Shown: positions 1 through 7,805, numbered from the stretch's first letter. The stretch: DNA of 39,531 nucleotides from Bacteroidales bacterium (GCA_025358455.1 JANYJP010000047.1:1-39531), one strand, 5' to 3'. Translations and numbers: made by a program. The notes: generated from the letters alone by a model not told the origin.

Positions 1-189
1 CGCATGAAATACTCTTTCTGCTTCCGGGGGTAGAGGCATCTTTCCTGAATGAACACATATCTGAAGATCAGATTCCGTTTCTGGACTCAGGTTTCTGAGA
101 AACCTTGCTGATGGAATAAGATCCGGTCCTGAATCCGATGCTTCAAAACCTATATTATAACCTGCAATATTTAAATTAAAGGTCCTCAT
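1..189 (-). CDS. Partial CDS, possible HPr-kinase-like protein (N-terminus only)
   Basis: An ATG at 189 opens an uninterrupted minus-strand frame of 63 codons that runs off the left edge, so only the N-terminus is visible. It begins MRTFNLNIAGYNIGFEA and ends near PLPPEAERVFHA. It starts 40 bp after the stop of the PqqD-like gene and is probably co-transcribed with it. From memory, PqqD-like genes in several phyla sit beside proteins with an HPr serine kinase-like C-terminal domain whose N-terminus has this beta-rich look, which is why I suggest that family. The Walker A motif that would prove it lies outside the window. The reading frame is well supported; the function is a guess. Confidence 0.5.
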   Translation of the reverse strand, partial: MRTFNLNIAGYNIGFEASDSGPDLIPSARFLRNLSPETESDLQICVHSGKMPLPPEAERVFHA

Positions 190-229
190 AAAAGAATGCT
201 TCTATAGAATGTCCTGAAAAATTATTTAA

Positions 230-514
230 TTATTGGATAATAAGATACTTACTCAGATTCTCAATAAAAGTAAATACATCACTTTCTGCATTCTTCCTAT
301 CAATATCATAATTCTTTGTAAGTGCAAAAATAATATCTTCAACGCTTCTTTTTCCGTTAATATGTTCCCAGATGAATGCGCCTGTTTCATTAAGAGTATA
401 AACACTGTTCATATCGGCGATGTTATTGGTAACAGGGACCAGAACATATTCATTACCTGTTTTCCTGGTTACTATTGAAGGCGAATGGGAAAGTATTGAT
501 TTCAAACCTGTCAT
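230..514 (-). CDS. PqqD family peptide-binding (RRE-type) protein
   Basis: A 94-residue protein with the PqqD family pattern (PF05402): a strand-rich N-terminus (residues 10-30), then LNETGAFIWEHINGKRSVEDI (about 41-61), the usual 'lN.tga.iwe.idG..sv.ei' signature, followed by an acidic helical C-terminus (FTFIENLSKYLI). PqqD-like proteins bind leader peptides of ribosomally made, modified peptides and hand them to a maturase, often a radical SAM enzyme. None is visible nearby, and the only partner in view is the truncated gene downstream. A CAAATGTA box at 532-539 reads TACATTTG on the minus strand, a good Bacteroidota -7 element for this gene. Family call is firm; biological role is open. 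Confidence 0.8.
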   Translation of the reverse strand: MTGLKSILSHSPSIVTRKTGNEYVLVPVTNNIADMNSVYTLNETGAFIWEHINGKRSVEDIIFALTKNYDIDRKNAESDVFTFIENLSKYLIIQ

Positions 515-531
515 GACATCTTAATTTAAAC

Positions 532-539
532 CAAATGTA
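532..539 (-). promoter_or_regulatory. Candidate -7 promoter element for the pqqD-like gene
   Basis: On the minus strand this reads TACATTTG, matching the Bacteroidota -7 consensus TAnnTTTG, 17 bp upstream of the ATG at 514. No clear -33 TTTG is seen at the usual spacing. Confidence 0.4.
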
Positions 540-582
540 TTAAATTTTTGTTCCTTATTCGTACCTTCGCAAAAACAGAATT

Positions 583-2712
583 ATGAGTAAAAAGGGAAAG
601 GGTAATGAAAGTCCCGGCATTTCAAGAGAGACACTTACCGCACAAATACTTGCAGCATTATCAAAAAATCCTGAACAAGGATTCAACTATAAGCAGATCG
701 CAAAACGTTTAAATATTACTGAAACACCTGAAAAACAGATGGTATCAGATATTCTTCGGGATCTGACCAAGCTAGGCGGAGTTCAGGAGATTTTTCATGG
801 TAAATACAGGGTGAAGCAAATCCGTGGTTATATAACCGGTACAGTAGATATGACCCGGATGGGTTACGGTTTTATTTCAACAGACGATCTTGAAGATGAT
901 GTCTTTGTAACAGCTAAAAACCTTAAGACAGCCCTTCATGGAGATAAAGTGAAGGTATGGCTTTATGCCAAGAGAAAAGGAGCCCGGCCCGAAGGAGAAG
1001 TTGTGGAGATAATTGAAAGATGGCGTACTTCGTTTGTGGGTACCGTTGAGATCATGCCAAACTTTGCATTTCTTATTCCCGATAACAAGAATATGCCTTT
1101 CGACCTGTTTATACCTACAGCAAAACTAAATGGAGCACTACAGGGTCAGAAAGCTGTTGCAAGAGTGGTTGACTGGGATCCAAAATCAAAGAATCCGGTG
1201 GCTGAGATCATTAATGTACTGGGATATCCCGGTCTTCATGAAACAGAAATGCATGCAATACTCGCGGAGTTTGAGCTGCCTTACAGTTTTACCGGAGAAG
1301 TTGAAAAAGATGCTGATAAAATTTCCGGAGAGATCACAGAAAAAGACATTCAGGAACGTCGCGATTTCCGTCATATTCCAACCTTCACTATTGATCCCAA
1401 AGATGCCAAAGACTTTGATGATGCACTATCGCTTAAGCAGCTTGAAAACGGAAACTGGGAGGTCGGAGTGCATATTGCTGATGTAACTCACTACGTTAAT
1501 ATCGGGTCGTTGGTTGAAGAGGAGGCAAAACAGCGGGCGACTTCAATCTATCTTGTCGACAGGGTAGTACCTATGCTTCCTGAACGACTGTCAAATCAAA
1601 TATGCTCTCTCAGTCCTGCTGAAGATAAACTTACTTATTCTGCAGTTTTTGAACTGAATGATAAATCGGAAGTGATCAATGAGTGGTTTGGCAGGACAAT
1701 TATCAATTCCGACAAGAGATTCTCATATAATGAAGCACAGCAGGTTATTGACACTGAAGAAGGCGATATGAAGGAAGAAGTGAAAGTTCTTCACAGACTC
1801 GCCCAGCAGTTACGGACAAAAAGATTTTCTTCAGGTGCATTTGCTTTTGAGAAGATTGAAGTTATGTTCGATCTGGATGAGGCAGGAAAACCACTTGGGA
1901 TAAAATTCAGGGAAATGGGCACTGCCAATCAGCTTATTGAGGAGTTTATGCTTCTGGCAAATAAGCGAGTTGCTGAGTATGTCGGGAAAATACTTAAGGG
2001 AAAAACATTTGTTTACCGCATCCATGATAAACCTGATCCTGAAAAGATCAGTAATTTCAGCCATTTTATAACACGCTTTGGATATAAACTGATGGAGGAT
2101 GACAAGACTTCCCTTCCTAAAGCGATGAATAAATTGTTGCATTCCGTTGCCGGCAAGAAAGAACAGAATATAATTGAGACGCTGGCCCTCCGGTCTATGG
2201 CAAAAGCGATATATTCAACTGACAATATTGGCCATTATGGACTTTCGTTTAAATACTATACACATTTTACTTCTCCAATCCGTCGTTATCCCGATATGAT
2301 GGTGCACAGGCTTATGTCGGCATATCTTGCTCAGGAAAACCCAGGCCCCAGGGATAAGTATGAAAAGCTCTGTAACCATTCATCAAAGATGGAAAGACTT
2401 GCCGCCGAGGCTGAAAGGGCTTCAGTTAAGTACAAACAGGTTGAGTATATGAGTGATAAAACCGGCAAAGTGTTTGAAGGTGTTATCTCGGGCGTTACTG
2501 AATGGGGGATTTATGTGGAAATTGTTGAAAATCAGTGTGAGGGAATGATTCATATAAGGGAACTTGCAGACGATTTTTATGAATATGATGAAGAAAACTA
2601 CTGCATAAAGGGACGTTCAACAGGGAAAGTCTATACCCTTGGCGACCGGGTTAATATTATTGTGGTAAAAGCGGATCTGCAGAAGAAGCAACTTGATTAC
2701 AGATTAGTCTGA
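583..2712 (+). CDS. rnr: Ribonuclease R (RNB-family 3'-5' exoribonuclease)
   Basis: A 709-residue protein with the full RNase R architecture: an N-terminal helical/winged-helix region (about 15-75), cold-shock OB domains (GYITGTVDMTRMGYGFISTD, about 80-100), the catalytic RNB domain with FTIDPKDAKDFDDALSL near residue 270 (the Asp cluster that binds the two metal ions), SPIRRYPDMMVHRL near 565, and a C-terminal S1 domain (VFEGVISGVTEWGIYVEI). It degrades structured RNA processively from the 3' end and contributes to mRNA and rRNA quality control. Length is normal for Bacteroidota. The start ATG follows a weak TACCTTCG promoter-like box at 562-569. The 3' end overlaps the convergent ispG by 16 bp. 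Confidence 0.95.
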   Translation: MSKKGKGNESPGISRETLTAQILAALSKNPEQGFNYKQIAKRLNITETPEKQMVSDILRDLTKLGGVQEIFHGKYRVKQIRGYITGTVDMTRMGYGFISTDDLEDDVFVTAKNLKTALHGDKVKVWLYAKRKGARPEGEVVEIIERWRTSFVGTVEIMPNFAFLIPDNKNMPFDLFIPTAKLNGALQGQKAVARVVDWDPKSKNPVAEIINVLGYPGLHETEMHAILAEFELPYSFTGEVEKDADKISGEITEKDIQERRDFRHIPTFTIDPKDAKDFDDALSLKQLENGNWEVGVHIADVTHYVNIGSLVEEEAKQRATSIYLVDRVVPMLPERLSNQICSLSPAEDKLTYSAVFELNDKSEVINEWFGRTIINSDKRFSYNEAQQVIDTEEGDMKEEVKVLHRLAQQLRTKRFSSGAFAFEKIEVMFDLDEAGKPLGIKFREMGTANQLIEEFMLLANKRVAEYVGKILKGKTFVYRIHDKPDPEKISNFSHFITRFGYKLMEDDKTSLPKAMNKLLHSVAGKKEQNIIETLALRSMAKAIYSTDNIGHYGLSFKYYTHFTSPIRRYPDMMVHRLMSAYLAQENPGPRDKYEKLCNHSSKMERLAAEAERASVKYKQVEYMSDKTGKVFEGVISGVTEWGIYVEIVENQCEGMIHIRELADDFYEYDEENYCIKGRSTGKVYTLGDRVNIIVVKADLQKKQLDYRLV

Positions 2713-4604
2713 TCACTCTCGATCAGTTTCAGCAATTCCGCTGCTGCATCTTTTTCGGGTACGTTTTTCAAAACGGGAACAGTACCTCTGTAAATATGTA
2801 CTTTACCATTGGAAGCTCCGACATATCCATAATCGGCCCCTGCCATCTCGCCCGGGCCATTCACTATACAACCCATGACAGCTATCTTAAGACCTTTCAT
2901 ATGGCCGGTTACTTCCTTTACCTTTTTCACAGATTCCTGAAGATTGAATTTTGTGCGACCGCATGTTGGGCATGACAGGTACATTGTCCGGGTGATACGC
3001 GTCTCAGTGCACTGCAATATTGAAAAGGCAAGAGCAGTTAATTCCCGTTTATCAACCTCGCCGTTATTGGTGACAGAGATTCCTGCAACTCTTTTATCAA
3101 TAACATACCGGCCAAGAAGTGCAGCAGCTTTGACCTGGAGATCTTCAAGATTATTTTCATGAAAGACCGGGTTAAGTATTATGTTATGTCTCAGATTGTT
3201 TTCCTCAAGAGAATTCAAAAATGTATGTGGGGCATACTGCTCCTTCTCAGGATCAAAAGTGAAAATGATGAGAACCCTGTCAGGATCTGGTTTTTTAAGA
3301 TATTCTATATTGAAATGCGATCCGGTAAGCAAAATATTCAGCTTCTCTGAGCTGTAAGTACTTTCATGAAATGTTTCAGGGGAGAATAATGGGAACAGTT
3401 TTTCATTATCCCTGTTGTTGTACCATATTTTGAAAGGCAGAACCAGTGATACATTATCCGGTATGTTCTCAGGAGGATTTTTTATAATGATCAGATCAGC
3501 GGATGCATCACTTCTTTTTATCATAAGTGATTCAGAGTTCACGCTGAATCCCGCATCTTTATAAGCATTCAGATTGAGTTCAGGGTACGACGTCAGATTT
3601 ACAATTACAAGAGGCCCATTTATTCTTTTGGTGATTTCCGGTTTTATAGATGGCGTTATAAATGAAAGTGGTTTTTCAGGTTCTGATCTGGAAATACCTC
3701 TTGGATAATATTCTGCCAGTTTTTTTGCTACCGGGATTTCTTTTTCCGGATCTTCTGATAATGACACTCTTATTGTATCTCCAATACCTTCAGAAAGAAG
3801 CGCCCCTATTCCGGCAGCTGACCTGATACGTCCGTCTTCTCCTTCTCCGGCCTCTGTAACCCCAATATGCAGAGGATATGACAGGCCTTCTTTTTGCATC
3901 ATAAACGCCAGTAAGCGTGTTGCCCTGATCATGATGGAAGTGTCTGATGATTTCATTGAGAGAACCAGGTCAGTAAAATTCTCCGCCCTGAAAATTCTGA
4001 TAAACTCCATCGCCGAATTAACCATTCCTTCCGGAGTGTTCCCGAAACGGGTCATAATGCGGTCGGAGAGTGAACCATGATTAATTCCAATACGTATTAC
4101 TGTTTTATTCTCGCGGCAGATATTAATCAGTGGAAGCAGTTTCGAATGAGTCCTCTCAAGTTCTTCAATATATTCCTTTTCGGTGAGTTCCTGCTTTTCA
4201 AAAGAGGCTCTTTTGTCGGCATAATTACCCGGATTAATTCTCACTTTTTCTATAAGACGTGCTGCTGTTTCGGCAGCAAGGGGATTAAAATGGATGTCAG
4301 CAATTAATGGAGTTCCAAATCCGGCTTTTCGTAACTCTTTTTTAATTACCCCCAGATTCCCGGCCTCCCTTACTCCCTGGGCTGTAAGTCTGACGTAATC
4401 AGCTCCGGCCTCAATAATTCTTATACATTGTGCAACAGAAGATTTGGTGTCTAATGTATCGGTATTTGTCATGGACTGGAGACGGATAGGGTTATCGCCA
4501 CCAAGAGGGGTGGAGCCAATCAGAACCGGTGAGGAGATGTACTTTGACCCCCCGCGGTCCCCCTGATAGGGCGACAAATCCGGTATTATGACGTTGTTCT
4601 TCAT
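2697..4604 (-). CDS. ispG: 4-hydroxy-3-methylbut-2-en-1-yl diphosphate synthase (IspG/GcpE, large insert-containing type)
   Basis: A 635-residue IspG of the long type seen in Bacteroidota, Chlamydiae and plants: an N-terminal TIM barrel (GGDNPIRLQSMTNTDTLDT, residues 35-53; RIGINHGSLSDR about 170-182), an inserted poorly conserved domain (about 300-520), and a C-terminal iron-sulfur domain with the cluster ligands in SCPTCGRTKF (cysteines near 543 and 546) and GCIVNGPGEMAGADYGYVG (cysteine near 577). It makes HMBPP from MEcPP in the MEP isoprenoid pathway. It is a single-gene unit running convergent to rnr, whose last 16 bp it shares. Confidence 0.95.
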   Translation of the reverse strand: MKNNVIIPDLSPYQGDRGGSKYISSPVLIGSTPLGGDNPIRLQSMTNTDTLDTKSSVAQCIRIIEAGADYVRLTAQGVREAGNLGVIKKELRKAGFGTPLIADIHFNPLAAETAARLIEKVRINPGNYADKRASFEKQELTEKEYIEELERTHSKLLPLINICRENKTVIRIGINHGSLSDRIMTRFGNTPEGMVNSAMEFIRIFRAENFTDLVLSMKSSDTSIMIRATRLLAFMMQKEGLSYPLHIGVTEAGEGEDGRIRSAAGIGALLSEGIGDTIRVSLSEDPEKEIPVAKKLAEYYPRGISRSEPEKPLSFITPSIKPEITKRINGPLVIVNLTSYPELNLNAYKDAGFSVNSESLMIKRSDASADLIIIKNPPENIPDNVSLVLPFKIWYNNRDNEKLFPLFSPETFHESTYSSEKLNILLTGSHFNIEYLKKPDPDRVLIIFTFDPEKEQYAPHTFLNSLEENNLRHNIILNPVFHENNLEDLQVKAAALLGRYVIDKRVAGISVTNNGEVDKRELTALAFSILQCTETRITRTMYLSCPTCGRTKFNLQESVKKVKEVTGHMKGLKIAVMGCIVNGPGEMAGADYGYVGASNGKVHIYRGTVPVLKNVPEKDAAAELLKLIESDQTNL

Positions 4605-4722
4605 TTTCCTTTTCCTCTGTGGTTTCCCTTTGCAGGGGACAAAATTGCAAAAATGACTGATCTTATTTTGCTGATCGCTGAATCAATATCTACTCATGGT
4701 TGATCTTAGGGAGTTTTAAATT

Positions 4723-6195
4723 TTATTCCCTTTCCCACTCAGCACCATCTTTTAGATCCTTCAATGCAATTCCTGCACTTTTCAGTTCATTTCTTATCTT
4801 ATCCGAAGTAGCCCAGTCTTTATTAGTTTTTGCATTCTGTCTTAACTCAACAATGATCTTCATTAATTCAGCCGTGAGCTTCTCATCATTTTTCCCGGTC
4901 GATTCATCTTTTAATCCGAGTATCTCAAAGACAAGGGTGTTGAACAACTCTTTTAATGATTCAAGTCCGGTAGCATCTATCTTCTCACCACCATCAACCA
5001 CTGAATTAATAATCTTTACTCCATCGAACAGATGTGATAATAAAATGGGGCTGTTCAAATCATCATCGAGCGCTTCGTAGCATTTCTTTCTCAGTTCATC
5101 GACATTGATTGTGGAGGTGGCCGATGGGTTAAGTTTGCTGAGTGTGATAACAGCTTTCATTAGTTTCTGAAGTCCTTTTTCTGCAGCCTGCATTGCCTCA
5201 TTTGAAAAGTCTATTGTGCTACGGTAATGAGCCTGCAGGATGAAGAATCTGATTGTCATGGGACCGTATGGCTGCTCTAATGCCGGGTGATTACCACTGA
5301 AAAGCTGATCGAGGGTAATAAAATTACCGAGTGAACGGGCCATCTTCTGGCCGTTTATGGTGATCATATTATTGTGCATCCAGTAATTTACAGACTCTTT
5401 ACCCAGGGCTGCAGTTGATTGGGCAATTTCGCACTCGTGATGAGGAAACTGTAAATCCATTCCTCCTCCGTGAATATCAAATACATCACCAAGATATTTA
5501 ACGCTCATTGCAGAACATTCAAGATGCCATCCGGGAAATCCTGTACTCCAGGGAGAAGGCCATTTCATTATATGCCCGGGAGCAGCCTTTTTCCATAGGG
5601 CAAAATCAAATGAATTATGTTTTTCTTGCTGGCTGTCAAGGCTTCTGGTATTGCTCTGAAGATCCTCAAGTTTGCGTCCGGAAAGCTTTCCATATTTATA
5701 TTTTTCGTTATATTTCAGAATGTCGAAATAGACAGATCCGTTTACTTCATACGCGTAACCGTTTGCCAGTATTTGTTTTATAAATTCCTGCTGTTCAATA
5801 ACATGGCCACTTGCTCTGGGTTCTATTGAGGGAGGCAGGGTATTGAGCTGTTCGAGATTCCTGTGGAACGTATTCATATATTTCTGAACAACTTCCATCG
5901 GTTCAAGATGCTCCTGCCGTGCTTTTTTCGATATTCTGTCTTCTCCCTCTCCTGCCGTTTCATCTTCGAGGTGTCCGACATCAGTTATATTGCGCACATA
6001 ACGCACCTTGTAATCCAGATGTGTAAGGTAACGAAACAGCAAGTCGAAGGTAATATTCGGTCGCGCATGACCAAGGTGCGTATCACTGTAAACAGTGGGT
6101 CCGCAGACATATAATCCGACAAAAGGTGAATGAATTGGTTTGAAGAGTTCCTTCTTCCTCGACAGGCTGTTAAAAATGGTAAAGTTATTCTGCAT
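4723..6195 (-). CDS. cysS: Cysteinyl-tRNA synthetase
   Basis: A 490-residue class I synthetase that charges tRNA-Cys. The zinc-binding Cys31 sits in [15 protein letters not shown], the HIGH motif appears as HLGH (residues 40-43), further zinc ligands lie in HLECSAMS and FPHHECE, and the KMSKS loop is [10 protein letters not shown] near residue 283. The C-terminal anticodon domain ends [20 protein letters not shown], which is typical. A TACTTTTG -7 box (minus strand, 6216-6223) precedes the ATG. It appears monocistronic. Confidence 0.97.
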   Translation of the reverse strand: MQNNFTIFNSLSRKKELFKPIHSPFVGLYVCGPTVYSDTHLGHARPNITFDLLFRYLTHLDYKVRYVRNITDVGHLEDETAGEGEDRISKKARQEHLEPMEVVQKYMNTFHRNLEQLNTLPPSIEPRASGHVIEQQEFIKQILANGYAYEVNGSVYFDILKYNEKYKYGKLSGRKLEDLQSNTRSLDSQQEKHNSFDFALWKKAAPGHIMKWPSPWSTGFPGWHLECSAMSVKYLGDVFDIHGGGMDLQFPHHECEIAQSTAALGKESVNYWMHNNMITINGQKMARSLGNFITLDQLFSGNHPALEQPYGPMTIRFFILQAHYRSTIDFSNEAMQAAEKGLQKLMKAVITLSKLNPSATSTINVDELRKKCYEALDDDLNSPILLSHLFDGVKIINSVVDGGEKIDATGLESLKELFNTLVFEILGLKDESTGKNDEKLTAELMKIIVELRQNAKTNKDWATSDKIRNELKSAGIALKDLKDGAEWERE

Positions 6196-6215
6196 TATTA
6201 TATTATTTGGTATAA

Positions 6216-6223
6216 CAAAAGTA
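6216..6223 (-). promoter_or_regulatory. Candidate -7 promoter element for cysS
   Basis: The minus strand reads TACTTTTG (consensus TAnnTTTG), 21 bp upstream of the cysS ATG at 6195. No convincing -33 box at the standard spacing. Confidence 0.4.
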
Positions 6224-6250
6224 AGGTAAATATTTATCCATTAGGAACTT

Positions 6251-6366
6251 TTTTTGCCACAAAGACTCCGGGACGCCAGGAACCGGCAGGGTTTATCAGT
6301 CAGGTGCAATTCATGGTGAATGACGATCTTAAACTTAGTGCCTTTATTTCCTGGTGGCAAGGAAGA
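6251..6366. repeat. Degenerate inverted-repeat element (GCCAC...GTGGC arms)
   Basis: The 250-bp gap between cysS and the pseudouridine synthase gene holds TTGCCAC (6254-6260) and its complement GTGGCAA (6354-6360), with flanking text (CACAAAGACTCCGGGACGCC on one side, TTAGTGCCTTTATTTCCTGG on the other). This resembles the dispersed 'gccacaaaggcac... / ...gtgccttagtggca' inverted repeats common in Bacteroidota intergenic DNA. The arms have diverged, so it is probably a decayed copy. No credible gene lies here. Confidence 0.35.
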
Positions 6367-6445
6367 TATAAGTAGTGTAAATTTTCTTAATTTTAACCCC
6401 TGTTAAATTCTTTTACAATTCTCTGATAATTAAATTTCGAACCAA

Positions 6446-7315
6446 TTGAAAACGACTGTAAATAAATCTTTTACGCTGATTGAGTTTCTTATAGAGCAGT
6501 ATCCTGATTCTCCCCGGACAAGGGTAAAAAAGTTACTTCAGAGCGGTGTGATCCGGATAAATAGCAAACCGGTTACATTACATTCCTATCCAATCAAGCC
6601 CGGAGATATTGTTGAGATCAATCACCACGATTTGAAAGCATCAAAAGTTGAGGTTCCATTCCCCGTTTTATATGATGACCAAAGTGTTATTGTGATCGAG
6701 AAACCAGCCGGCATATCAACTTCAAGTACCGATGGAAGCAAAAATGTCCAGGATATCCTTTCGGAGTTCCTGAAAAAACAAAGCGTTGGTAAAATCAGGT
6801 CATATGTTGTGCATCGGCTCGATAAAGAAGTATCAGGAATATTGCTGTTTGCCAAGACGCGTGAGATAATGGAAACGATTAAAGAAAAATGGGAAGAAAC
6901 TGAAAAACATTATTATGCCCTGGTCGAAGGAGTTCCTCCGGAAGCTGAAGGCACTATTAAAAGCTGGCTAATGGAAGACAAGTCACAGAAAGTACATTCG
7001 ACACATGAAACACCTAACGCTAAATTTGCAATAACAAACTATAAATTAATAAGACCGGTAAATGAGTATTCGCTTCTGGATATTAAAACTGATACCGGTC
7101 GGAAGAATCAGATAAGAGTTCACCTTTCAGATATAGGCTGCCCAATAGTAGGAGATCGCAAATACGGTGCATCCGCGAAATTTATTCGCCGTGTGAGGCT
7201 TCATGCATATTCCTTGTCTTTTCCTCATCCTGTAACCGGAAAAACAGTCTCCGTTCAATCGTCAATGCCAAAAGGGTTCCTGTCAATTAAAGATAAAGAC
7301 GAACATTATAAATAG
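6446..7315 (+). CDS. RluA-family 23S rRNA pseudouridine synthase
   Basis: A 289-residue enzyme with an N-terminal S4 RNA-binding domain (RTVRKLL-like stretch SPRTRVKKLLQSGVIRIN, about 22-39) and the RluA catalytic domain containing VVHRLDKEVSGILLFAKT; the catalytic Asp is near residue 125. The RluA family isomerises uridines in 23S rRNA or tRNA; which site cannot be read from sequence. The start is the TTG at 6446, because an in-frame stop lies at 6431-6433 and the next in-frame ATG is far inside the domain. It faces away from cysS and ends just before an inverted repeat. Confidence 0.88.
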   Translation: MKTTVNKSFTLIEFLIEQYPDSPRTRVKKLLQSGVIRINSKPVTLHSYPIKPGDIVEINHHDLKASKVEVPFPVLYDDQSVIVIEKPAGISTSSTDGSKNVQDILSEFLKKQSVGKIRSYVVHRLDKEVSGILLFAKTREIMETIKEKWEETEKHYYALVEGVPPEAEGTIKSWLMEDKSQKVHSTHETPNAKFAITNYKLIRPVNEYSLLDIKTDTGRKNQIRVHLSDIGCPIVGDRKYGASAKFIRRVRLHAYSLSFPHPVTGKTVSVQSSMPKGFLSIKDKDEHYK

Positions 7316-7395
7316 AAAGACTAAGAGACGAAGAGACGAAGAGACGAAAATACCTGTTTCTCAGTCATTTAGTCTTTAAGTCTCTTCGTCATTTT
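7316..7395. repeat. Inverted repeat with tandem GAGACGAA units, possible terminator
   Basis: Directly after the pseudouridine synthase stop codon, the octamer GAGACGAA is repeated three times (about 7325-7348). GACGAAGAGAC (7327-7337) is perfectly complementary to GTCTCTTCGTC (7380-7390), giving an 11-bp stem with a roughly 42-nt loop that itself contains further complementarity (AGACTAA / TTAGTCT). It may act as a transcription terminator; it also looks like a dispersed Bacteroidota repeat of the AAGAGACGAAGAGACG type. Confidence 0.5.
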
Positions 7396-7437
7396 AACAC
7401 CTCATCTGTTTCAAAAAATACACAATTAATTTTAAAT

Positions 7438-7468
7438 TTTGTATTTCAAAAAATCATTCCTACCTTTG
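7438..7468 (+). promoter_or_regulatory. Promoter of the methionine operon (TTTG-N19-TAccTTTG)
   Basis: TTTG at 7438-7441 and TACCTTTG at 7461-7468 are separated by exactly 19 nt, a full match to the Bacteroidota primary-sigma consensus. Transcription would start near 7475, about 35 nt before the SAM riboswitch. Confidence 0.75.
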
Positions 7469-7508
7469 ACGCTTCAAATCAAATATTCCTTCCTTTCAAG
7501 GGTGTTTG

Positions 7509-7624
7509 ATTTTTATTAAGAAGGGTGAAGAGATTAGGCTCCGCGAAACCCTGGCAACCAAACCGCCAACTGGCGGTGAACGGTGCCAATACCTAATCCC
7601 GGAAAGCCGGGAGATGATAAAAAT
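7509..7624 (+). promoter_or_regulatory. SAM-I (S-box) riboswitch aptamer
   Basis: All hallmarks of the S-box are present in order. P1 is TTTTTAT (7510-7516) with ATAAAAA (7617-7623). P2 is GGGT (7523-7526) with ACCC (7548-7551), followed by the conserved CTGGCAACCA. P3 is CCGCC/GGCGG (7563-7576). CGGTGCCAATACC follows. P4 is CCCGG/CCGGG (7598-7611). The tertiary pseudoknot is perfect: the P2 loop ATTAGG (7533-7538) pairs with CCTAAT (7592-7597). It binds S-adenosylmethionine and should reduce expression of the metY-metX-hom-metH-metF operon when SAM is abundant. No classical terminator immediately follows the aptamer; the next elements are a short leader ORF and a hairpin. Confidence 0.95.
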
Positions 7625-7639
7625 TTTAACACGAAAACA

Positions 7640-7708
7640 ATGAATTCGATTCATTTGACACACAACAACCTCATTATGCCGCTCATGCCTATGTGCATGT
7701 GCCGGTAA
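7640..7708 (+). CDS. Met/Cys-rich leader peptide (22 aa), candidate attenuator ORF
   Basis: An ATG at 7640 (just after an A-rich stretch, 15 nt past the SAM aptamer) opens 22 codons ending TAA at 7706-7708. The last ten codons read MPLMPMCMCR, that is four Met and two Cys among ten residues, in an operon that assimilates sulfide into homocysteine and methionine. Position, size, clustering of the pathway's own end-product codons at the C-terminus, and the alternative RNA folds downstream are the classic signs of a leader peptide that senses charged tRNA. A shorter version starting at the in-frame ATG 7676 is possible. This is inference from the sequence; I know of no description of it. Confidence 0.6.
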   Translation: MNSIHLTHNNLIMPLMPMCMCR

Positions 7709-7743
7709 GAACAATTACTGCAATCCGACATTTTCTAGTTAAC

Positions 7744-7788
7744 ACCGGAGGTCATGAGCGATAGCTATATCTGTCTGTCCGGTATTTT
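7744..7788 (+). terminator. Terminator-like hairpin of the met-operon leader
   Basis: ACCGGA (7744-7749) pairs with TCCGGT (7778-7783); an inner GATA/TATC helix (7760-7771) and short CA/TG and GA/TC pairs extend it. ATTTTGT follows. The U-tract is poor, so terminator strength is uncertain. The upstream alternative, CCGGT (7702-7706) with ACCGG (7744-7748) plus CGCTCATG (7680-7687) with CATGAGCG (7753-7760), is nested and excludes the hairpin. Confidence 0.4.
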
Positions 7789-7805
7789 GTAAAATTTAAA
7801 ATTAA

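Noticed and set aside
233-478. Plus-strand ORF opposite the PqqD-like gene
   Set aside because: Shadow of the minus-strand gene, whose product shows clear family motifs.
6130-6375. An 81-codon plus-strand ORF overlapping the cysS 5' end
   Set aside because: It is antisense to cysS and then runs through the degenerate inverted repeat; no protein-like pattern.
7496-7714. A 72-codon minus-strand ORF across the SAM riboswitch and leader
   Set aside because: The plus strand carries a complete riboswitch and leader ORF; the antisense frame has no recognisable features.
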